The notes under the pieces were generated by a model. That model was given only the letters and a program-made list of their open reading frames with translations. It had not been told where the DNA came from and did not search any database. A stretch of 5,069 nucleotides of DNA from a bacterium (GTDB lineage: Bacteria > Verrucomicrobiota > Verrucomicrobiae > Limisphaerales > J093). Of the stretch, positions 1-4,479 are shown piece after piece. Positions within the stretch are counted from its first letter, which is position 1. The number at the start of each line of letters is the position of its first letter. The DNA lies in assembly GCA_021839785.1 (NCBI GenBank), contig JAKCAB010000200.1:1-5069 (forward strand), given 5' to 3'. Made by a program: the position numbers and the translations under genes.

Positions 1-114
1 GTCATCACGCCGCACGGCAAGCCACAATCCGTGGACCATGCCTTGTACTATGTGCGCGACGGCATCGTCATCATTCCCAAGAACGCAGTGATCCCCAACG
101 GCACGTTCATTTAG
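1..114 (+). CDS. glgC: Glucose-1-phosphate adenylyltransferase (ADP-glucose pyrophosphorylase), C-terminal end only
   Basis: This is the last 37 codons of a gene that begins before the window, open in frame 1 and stopping with TAG at 112-114. The protein end reads VITPHGKPQSVDHALYYVRD followed by GIVIIPKNAVIPNGTFI. The closing pattern (a DGIVIIPKNAVIPxGT-type strand ending in Phe/Val-Ile) is the usual C-terminus of cyanobacterial and plant-type ADP-glucose pyrophosphorylases, which ends the left-handed beta-helix domain. The enterobacterial GlgC ends differently. The family makes ADP-glucose from glucose-1-phosphate and ATP in the cytoplasm, the committed step of bacterial glycogen synthesis. 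The nucleotidyltransferase domain lies outside the window, so the call rests only on this tail. Another nucleotidyltransferase with a beta-helix tail is possible but less likely. The next gene starts 35 bp downstream on the same strand, with no terminator hairpin seen between them. Confidence 0.75.
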   Translation, partial: VITPHGKPQSVDHALYYVRDGIVIIPKNAVIPNGTFI

Positions 115-149
115 CGCCACCCGCGCTTCCACGCTCCACGGTTAAACGC

Positions 150-890
150 ATGCGCTTCCTGCTCTCTTTGGCGGTCTCGGGTCTCGTCACGGGGTCGATC
201 CGCGGCGCCGAATCGGCCGCCGAACAATCGCTCTTCAATGGCCGCGACCTCACCGGCTGGGTCGTCAAATGCAAGCCCGCCGACGCCACGCAGACTTGGT
301 GGCGCGCGGAAGATGGCGCGCTCGTGGCCAATTCGTTGGGCCGCCCGAAACACGATTACATCTGGCTCCTGACCGAGCGCGAGTTTGGCGACTTCGTCCT
401 GCGGCTTCGCTTTCAAGCCTTCCGTGACAGCCCCGGCAACTCCGGCGTGCAAATCCGCAGCCGCTACGATGACGCGGCCGGCTGGCTCGACGGCCCGCAG
501 ATCGACATCAACCCGGCCGGTGCCTGGCGCACCGGCATGATCTGGGACGAAACCCGCGGCAACCAGCGCTGGCTTTTCCCCGCCGTTCCGCGCGGCCAGT
601 GGGTGAACGAATCGCAGGCCAAGCCGGGACTGACCCTCCACTTCGCCGGGGACCAGCCCAACGACTGGAATGACTTGGAAATCAAGGCCCGCGGCAACCG
701 TGTTCAGGTCATGCTCAATGGGCTGCAAGTCACGGATTACGACGGCGCGGGCACGCTTGACGATGCCGTTCACCGCGAGCGGCGCGTGGGTGTGCGCGGT
801 CACATCGCGCTCCAGATTCACACCGGCGATCAGTTGCGAATCCGTTTCCAAGACATTCGCATCCGCGAGTTGATGCCTGCAAATCCCTGA
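150..890 (+). CDS. Secreted DUF1080 (3-keto-disaccharide hydrolase-like) protein
   Basis: A 246-residue protein. Residues 1-20 look like a Sec signal peptide: Arg2, a hydrophobic stretch at about 3-17, and a likely cleavage after RGA (20/21), so export is expected. The mature part has the landmarks of the DUF1080 (PF06439) concanavalin-like beta-sandwich. LFNGRDLTGW is at 28-37 and WWRAEDGALV at 50-59. EFGDFVLRLRF is at 78-88 and GNSGVQIRSR at 96-105. NDWNDLEIKARGNRVQV starts at 171, and GHIALQIHTGDQLRIRFQDI starts at 217. Some family members cleave 3-keto-glycosides or bind carbohydrate; this one's substrate cannot be read from sequence. Length is normal for a single-domain member. The usual Glu-x-Gln-Ile-x-Asp stretch appears as GPQIDIN, so the acidic residue before Gln is replaced. 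No Shine-Dalgarno motif precedes the ATG. It lies 35 bp after glgC and 34 bp before the metallo-hydrolase gene, so cotranscription is plausible, but a functional link is only inferred. Confidence 0.87.
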   Translation: MRFLLSLAVSGLVTGSIRGAESAAEQSLFNGRDLTGWVVKCKPADATQTWWRAEDGALVANSLGRPKHDYIWLLTEREFGDFVLRLRFQAFRDSPGNSGVQIRSRYDDAAGWLDGPQIDINPAGAWRTGMIWDETRGNQRWLFPAVPRGQWVNESQAKPGLTLHFAGDQPNDWNDLEIKARGNRVQVMLNGLQVTDYDGAGTLDDAVHRERRVGVRGHIALQIHTGDQLRIRFQDIRIRELMPANP

Positions 891-924
891 AGTTTTTCTC
901 CCGCCGCGCCCAAGCCGCCCGTTC

Positions 925-1716
925 ATGAGCCGTACCGCGCCGCAGTCGGTGATTTGTCTGGGAGTCGGAGACGGCTACCCAAGCCCGGATCGCAGCCATG
1001 CGGCGTTCCTTTACCGCCTGGGTGAGGCCCGGTTGCTCGTGGACTGTGGCGAACCGGCCACGCGCGCGTTGCTGCAAGCCGGGGTGCACGCGGATGAACT
1101 CGATCACATCTTTATTTCGCATCTGCACTTCGACCACCTCGGCGGGCTGTTTACGCTGCTGCAAGGTTTGTGGCTGGCGCCGCGGCGGCAGCCGTTGACC
1201 GTTCACCTGCCTGCGGTGGGCATCCGGCGGGTGCGGGAATTGATGCGCGCGGCGTGTCTGTTTGACGACTGGACGCCGTTTCCGTTGACGTTCCACCCGC
1301 TGCGAGTTGGGAAAGGCATTGCGGTCAACGGGGCCGTCGTGACGCCGCTTGCGTCCAGCCACCTCCAGGTGCTCCAGCCGGCGCAAGGCGTGCGCCACCC
1401 CCGCCTCAACCAGGCGTTCAGCTTCCTCCTCGAGACGGACCGCCGGCGGGTGGCGCATTCGGCGGACTTGGGCGGGCTGGCCGACTTGATCGGGTTGACG
1501 CGGGAACCGCTGGACCTGTTGGTCTGCGAACTCTCGCATCTCGAACCGGCGGAAGTGTTCGCGCATCTGGCCGGGAAACCGATCCGACGGGTCGCGTTCG
1601 TCCATCTTTCCAACGCCCAATGGCGCCGGCGGACCCAGATCGAAGCCCGGGCCGCGCGCGCCTTGCGCCCCATCCAAGTGCACGTCCCCAGCGACGGTGC
1701 GCGTCTCGACTTCTGA
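925..1716 (+). CDS. MBL-fold metal-dependent hydrolase, RNase Z-like
   Basis: A 263-residue cytoplasmic protein without signal peptide or membrane segments. It carries the full metal-ligand set of the metallo-beta-lactamase fold. SHLHFDHLGG at 65-74 gives His66, His68, Asp70 and His71. SSH at 144-146 gives His146, AHSADLGG at 177-184 gives Asp181, and VHLS at 226-229 gives His227. CELSHLE at 201-207 resembles the Glu-x-Ser/Thr-His signature of the RNase Z/ElaC group. The start GVGDGYPSPDRSHAAFLYRL also resembles the GTGxxxPSxxR opening of that group. It is shorter than bacterial RNase Z (about 300 residues), and I see no long flexible exosite arm between residues 100 and 180, so tRNA 3'-processing should not be assumed. 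A phosphodiesterase or other hydrolase of the same branch is equally possible. The ATG has no Shine-Dalgarno motif and no promoter-like hexamer close upstream, so it is probably translated from the DUF1080 transcript. Confidence 0.85.
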   Translation: MSRTAPQSVICLGVGDGYPSPDRSHAAFLYRLGEARLLVDCGEPATRALLQAGVHADELDHIFISHLHFDHLGGLFTLLQGLWLAPRRQPLTVHLPAVGIRRVRELMRAACLFDDWTPFPLTFHPLRVGKGIAVNGAVVTPLASSHLQVLQPAQGVRHPRLNQAFSFLLETDRRRVAHSADLGGLADLIGLTREPLDLLVCELSHLEPAEVFAHLAGKPIRRVAFVHLSNAQWRRRTQIEARAARALRPIQVHVPSDGARLDF

Positions 1717-1799
1717 CCTGCAGCTCGCTTCCGCGCGTCGGCTTCGAGGGAAGGTTTGCGCCTTGGCGCGCCGTCGCCGCGGCCTAGACTGCCCGCGCG
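1717..1799. other. 83-bp intergenic region before murJ
   Basis: GC-rich spacer between the metallo-hydrolase stop and murJ. The first half shows no recognisable signal and no good terminator hairpin with a T-tract. The second half holds the putative murJ promoter, listed separately. Confidence 0.6.
1763..1790 (+). promoter_or_regulatory. Putative sigma-70-type promoter of murJ, almost leaderless
   Basis: TTGGCG (1763-1768) and TAGACT (1785-1790) are separated by 16 bp, and only 9 bp lie between the -10 box and the ATG at 1800. Initiation about 7 bp past the -10 box would leave a leader of 2-3 nt. The TAG of the -10 box is an in-frame stop for murJ, and no other start codon lies between it and the ATG, so the start site is fixed. 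The -35 match is modest (TTG only is strong). Confidence 0.5.
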
Positions 1800-3431
1800 A
1801 TGTCGCAAATGTTGAAAAAATCCGGCGGCCTGGGTTTGGCCACGTTGTCGAGCCGGATCCTGGGCTTGGTGCGCGAGCAGGTTTACGCGCATTTCATGGG
1901 CGATGGCCCGGTGGCGAGCGCCTTCAAGCTCGCCTTTCAAGTCCCCAACCTCTTTCGGCGCCTGCTTGGCGAAGGCGCGCTCACGGCTGCTTTCATTCCG
2001 ATCTTCAAACACAAGGAGCACGCCGAAGGCGAAGCTGCGATGTGGCGGGCCGCGAACGCCACGTTGTCCGGACTGGTGATCGTCACCGCCGCGCTGGTCG
2101 GCTTGGGGGTCGTCGTCATCAGCCTGGTGCTGGCGGCGACGCAAGTGCATTGGACCCGCGGCGGGCAAACGGTCTTTCCGCCGCTGCCGTTCCCGTTGTT
2201 CTCGGACAACACCGTGCTGATGCTGCGGCTGCTGCGCCTGATGTTTCCGTACCTCGTGCTGGTGTGCCTGGCCGCGCTTTGCATGGGCATGCTCAACGCC
2301 CGCGGGTATTTCATCATCCCCGCGCTGGGCGCCACGATGCTCAACGTGGTGATGATCGCCAGCGTGCTGCTCTTGACGCCGCACTTCGGGCAGACGCTGG
2401 ACACGCAGGTCTTCGCACTCGGCGTGGGTGTGCTCATCGCGGGTTTTGCCCAGTTCGCTTTTCAAGTGCCGGCACTGTGGAAGGAAGGGTACCGCTTCCA
2501 TTGGATTGCGCCTTGGCGAAACGAAACCGTGCGCGAGGTCGTGCGCAAAATGATCCCCGGCATCATCGGCGTGGCGGCTTTCCAGATCAACGTGCTCTTG
2601 ATCATGCTGGTTTCGAACTGGGTGGACAAACACATCGTCGCCTCATTCGACTACGCGGTGCGGCTGATGGAATTCCCGCAAGGCATCGTCGGCATTTCGC
2701 TCGCCACCTATCTCCTGCCGACGCTTTCCGGGCTGGCCTCGGAAAAGAAGTATCCGGAGTTCCGCGCGACTTTGCGCCAGGGCCTCAGCTACATGGCCTT
2801 CATCAACCTGCTGGCGTCGGTGCTGTTGGTGGTGCTGGCGGAACCGATCGTGCGGCTGCTGTTTCAAGGCGGCAAATTCGACGCGGCCTCCACACAACGC
2901 ACGGCGACGGCGCTAGCCTGCCTCGCGCCCGGCCTCGTCGCCTTCTCGGGCGTGAACCTGTTCGCTCGCGCCTTCTACGCGTTGGGTGACACGCAGACAC
3001 CGATGCGGGTCAGCCTGTTCTGTCTGGCGTTGAACCTGTTCGTTTCGCTGTGGGTGGTGGGGCCGTTCCGGCAAGCCGGCCTGGGCGCGGCGAACACGCT
3101 GACTTCCGCCCTCAACGTCTGGCTGCTTAGCCGCGGTTTGCGACGGAAGCTCAAGACCCTCGACTCCGGCGAATTCCGGGCCAAGAGCATTTCGCTGCTC
3201 GGCGCCACGGTGGTGGCCGGTGGCGTCGCTTGGGGATTGCAACGACTTTGGGCGGTCAAGGCCGGCCACGCCACGTTGCCGCTCCGGCTGGGCGAAGTAT
3301 TCGTGCCCGCGTTGGCCGCCGGTCTGGTCTATTGGGGACTCACCTTATGGCTGCGCGTGCCCGAGGCGAAGGAAGTCATTCACCTGCTCGGCAAGCGCCG
3401 CCCGCCGCCGCCCGACCCCGGCCGCAACTAA
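1800..3431 (+). CDS. murJ: Lipid II flippase MurJ (MviN family)
   Basis: A 543-residue polytopic inner-membrane protein of the MOP exporter superfamily. It moves undecaprenyl-linked peptidoglycan precursor (lipid II) across the cytoplasmic membrane. Family hallmarks are LSSRILGLVREQ at 16-27, VPNLFRRLLGEGALTAAFIP at 48-67, and RLMEFPQGIVG beginning at Arg288. The helices are spread over the whole length as expected for the 14-helix fold. The cavity arginines of E. coli MurJ (Arg18, Arg24, Arg52, Arg270) have counterparts at Arg19, Arg25, Arg53/54 and Arg288. Two acidic positions seem changed: E. coli Asp39 aligns with Ser40 and Asp269 with Val287. A polar, Pro-rich loop at about 115-140 is longer than in E. 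coli, and the C-terminus ends in a basic, proline-rich tail (KRRPPPPDPGRN). An in-frame TAG 15 bp upstream forces the ATG at 1800. There is no Shine-Dalgarno motif; the gene appears to have its own promoter and a hairpin 31 bp after its stop. Confidence 0.95.
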   Translation: MSQMLKKSGGLGLATLSSRILGLVREQVYAHFMGDGPVASAFKLAFQVPNLFRRLLGEGALTAAFIPIFKHKEHAEGEAAMWRAANATLSGLVIVTAALVGLGVVVISLVLAATQVHWTRGGQTVFPPLPFPLFSDNTVLMLRLLRLMFPYLVLVCLAALCMGMLNARGYFIIPALGATMLNVVMIASVLLLTPHFGQTLDTQVFALGVGVLIAGFAQFAFQVPALWKEGYRFHWIAPWRNETVREVVRKMIPGIIGVAAFQINVLLIMLVSNWVDKHIVASFDYAVRLMEFPQGIVGISLATYLLPTLSGLASEKKYPEFRATLRQGLSYMAFINLLASVLLVVLAEPIVRLLFQGGKFDAASTQRTATALACLAPGLVAFSGVNLFARAFYALGDTQTPMRVSLFCLALNLFVSLWVVGPFRQAGLGAANTLTSALNVWLLSRGLRRKLKTLDSGEFRAKSISLLGATVVAGGVAWGLQRLWAVKAGHATLPLRLGEVFVPALAAGLVYWGLTLWLRVPEAKEVIHLLGKRRPPPPDPGRN

Positions 3432-3455
3432 CCCGGATTTTTCACACGGAGGTGG

Positions 3456-3553
3456 ACGGAACGCCGACTTGCAGTCGGCTTTTCGCAGCGGGATTCCCGA
3501 AGCCGGTTGCAAACCAGCGCTCCGCCAGGTCAGCGTTTTGTGCCACATGTGAA
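3456..3553. repeat. Candidate interspersed hairpin-rich repeat between murJ and hisA
   Basis: This stretch fills most of the gap between the convergent murJ and hisA genes and contains three small inverted repeats in a row. GCCGAC/GTCGGC surrounds TTGCA (3463-3479), CGGG/CCCG surrounds ATT (3489-3499), and GGTT/AACC surrounds GCA (3505-3515). The first and third share the core TTGCA, as if two related half-units were joined. A perfect CACATGTG palindrome lies near its right end (3545-3552). From memory, sequences of this type (ADLQSA/KPALR when translated) recur in intergenic DNA of Verrucomicrobiota and related genomes. Only one copy is in this window, so repeat status is inferred and the borders are approximate. 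Confidence 0.45.
3463..3484 (+). terminator. Possible intrinsic terminator of murJ
   Basis: A 6-bp perfect GC-rich stem (GCCGAC/GTCGGC, loop TTGCA) is followed directly by TTTTC, starting 31 bp after the murJ stop. The stem and T-tract are both short, so termination strength is doubtful. It is also the first hairpin of the candidate repeat, which may simply supply the terminator. On the minus strand no T-run follows the hairpin, so it would not serve hisA. Confidence 0.4.
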
Positions 3554-3562
3554 GTATCCGTA

Positions 3563-4348
3563 CTAACCGGCCGGGGTGGCTGGCGCTCCCGCGTGACGAC
3601 GGTTGAACGCCACGCAATCCGCGTAGCGGACGCCGGTGCCACCAAAAATGTCGAGCGCCGAGCCGATCGTCAGGTCCACGTGCCCGCGCCCCAGCGACGT
3701 GACGCGTTCGAGGTCGGCGAGCGACCTGGCCCCACCGGCGTAGGTGGTCGGCAGCGGCGTATCCTGGCCGAGGCGGGCGACCAAATCCTCGTCGATGCCG
3801 CGGCACCAGCCTTCCACGTCCACGGCGTGAATCAGAAACTCGGCGCAGGCGGCGGCCAGGCGTTCGAGCGTGGCGCGATTGACCCGCAACTCCGTGAATT
3901 TCTGCCACCGGTCCGTCACCACGAAGTAGTCGGCCCCGCGCTGGCGACAACTCAGATCCAGCACCAGGCGCTCGCGGCCGATGGCCTTCACCAACTGGGC
4001 CAGCCGTGCTTCGTCCAGCCGGCCGTCGCGAAAGATCCAGGACGTGACGATCACGTGCGACGCCCCGGCCTCCAGCCAGGCACGGGCATTGTCAGCGTTC
4101 ACGCCGCCGCCCAGTTGCAGGCCGCCGGGGTAGGCCGCCAGCGCCTCGCGCGCCGCGGTTTCGTTGCCAGGCCCCAGCAAAATGACGTGTCCGCCGCGCA
4201 GGTTGTCACGGCGATACAACGCGGCATACCAGGCCGGCGGACGATCGGAGACAAAGTTGGTGCGCAGGCTGCCGGGTTCGTCGCTGAGCGAGCCGCCGAC
4301 AATCTGCTTCACCTGCCCTTCGTGGAGGTCGATGCACGGACGGAACAC
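3563..4348 (-). CDS. hisA: HisA, eukaryotic (yeast His6) type: ProFAR isomerase
   Basis: A 261-residue (beta-alpha)8-barrel enzyme that converts ProFAR to PRFAR, the Amadori rearrangement of histidine biosynthesis in the cytoplasm. The sequence follows the eukaryotic-type family and not typical bacterial HisA. Matching stretches are CIDLHEGQVKQIVGG at 5-19, TNFVS at 30-34, HVILLGPGN at 54-62 and VTSWIF at 101-106. Others are DLSCR at 131-135, FLIHAVDVEG at 171-180, YAGGARS at 203-209 and GSALDIFGG at 229-237. Asp7 and Asp131 are the expected general acid/base pair. The glycine-rich segments at 80-82, 205-206 and 229-237 fit phosphate binding. Length equals that of yeast His6. The start is GTG at 4348; an in-frame TAG four codons upstream, with no other start between, makes this the only option. 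There is no Shine-Dalgarno motif. No other his gene is in the window. It converges with murJ and diverges from the rhomboid gene. Identity is secure; the type is judged from remembered family motifs. Confidence 0.93.
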   Translation of the reverse strand: MFRPCIDLHEGQVKQIVGGSLSDEPGSLRTNFVSDRPPAWYAALYRRDNLRGGHVILLGPGNETAAREALAAYPGGLQLGGGVNADNARAWLEAGASHVIVTSWIFRDGRLDEARLAQLVKAIGRERLVLDLSCRQRGADYFVVTDRWQKFTELRVNRATLERLAAACAEFLIHAVDVEGWCRGIDEDLVARLGQDTPLPTTYAGGARSLADLERVTSLGRGHVDLTIGSALDIFGGTGVRYADCVAFNRRHAGAPATPAG

Positions 4349-4354
4349 GTCCGC

Positions 4355-4384
4355 ACGCTAGCCTTGCTTGCGCGCCCCTGACAA
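4355..4384 (-). promoter_or_regulatory. Putative promoter of hisA, leaderless
   Basis: Read on the minus strand, TTGTCA (4384-4379) and TAGCGT (4360-4355) are separated by 18 bp, and only 6 bp separate the -10 box from the GTG start. Transcription would begin at or within a base or so of the start codon. The TAG of the -10 box is also the in-frame stop that bounds the reading frame, so the start cannot move upstream. Confidence 0.5.
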
Positions 4385-4418
4385 GCGTAGCCGGGGTGAC
4401 TTGGGATGCGGGCCGCGA

Positions 4419-4451
4419 GGGTTTTGACACCGGAGTTCCGGTTGAAAACCC
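4419..4451. promoter_or_regulatory. Long inverted repeat overlapping the rhomboid-gene -35 box (operator-like)
   Basis: Outer arms GGGTTTT (4419-4425) and AAAACCC (4445-4451) are perfectly complementary. Inner arms ACCGGA (4429-4434) and TCCGGT (4437-4442) are too. The two pairs are joined by GAC on one side and TG on the other, giving 13 base pairs. The right half covers the putative -35 element TTGAAA (4442-4447). TTTT follows, so as RNA it would look like a terminator, but no rightward gene ends here. An operator for a dimeric regulator is the more natural reading; this is inferred. Confidence 0.4.
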
Positions 4452-4470
4452 TTTTGGACGCCGCTACCCT
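4442..4470 (+). promoter_or_regulatory. Putative promoter of the rhomboid protease gene, almost leaderless
   Basis: TTGAAA (4442-4447) and TACCCT (4465-4470) are 17 bp apart, and 9 bp separate the -10 box from the GTG at 4480, the same spacing as at murJ. The -35 box matches consensus at five of six bases; the -10 box matches at three (TA at the start and T at the end). This placement is one reason for choosing GTG 4480 over ATG 4501. Confidence 0.5.
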
Positions 4471-4479
4471 GTTCGTGCG

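Noticed and set aside
142..147. TTAAAC as a -10 box for the DUF1080 gene
   Set aside because: It ends only 2 bp before the ATG, so transcription would begin inside the coding region, and no -35 partner is evident.
111..926. 271-codon minus-strand open frame opposite the DUF1080 gene
   Set aside because: Antisense shadow of a gene with clear family motifs and a signal peptide.
730..1683. 317-codon minus-strand open frame opposite the metallo-hydrolase gene
   Set aside because: Arg/Gln/His-rich composition and no motif; the plus-strand frame has a full set of metal ligands.
1203..2633. 476-codon open frame on the minus strand across the metallo-hydrolase and murJ
   Set aside because: Its product is rich in His, Arg and Gln with no domain logic, and it lies opposite two clearly recognised genes. 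GC-rich third positions keep the antisense frame open.
1697..2989. 430-codon plus-strand open frame overlapping murJ in another frame
   Set aside because: Low-complexity Arg/Ala/Gly-rich product overlapping the certain murJ frame.
3345..3950. 201-codon minus-strand open frame spanning the repeat and part of hisA
   Set aside because: The reading frame only exists because the repeat happens to be open on both strands; no protein family is recognisable.
3230..4381. 383-codon plus-strand open frame across the murJ end and hisA
   Set aside because: It is the antisense shadow of hisA plus the murJ tail; it runs through the intergenic repeat and has no recognisable motif.
4424..4429. Perfect TTGACA as the -35 box of the rhomboid promoter
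   Set aside because: No acceptable -10 hexamer lies 16-19 bp downstream; TTGAAA at 4442 has correct spacing to TACCCT. The TTGACA is part of the left side of the inverted repeat.
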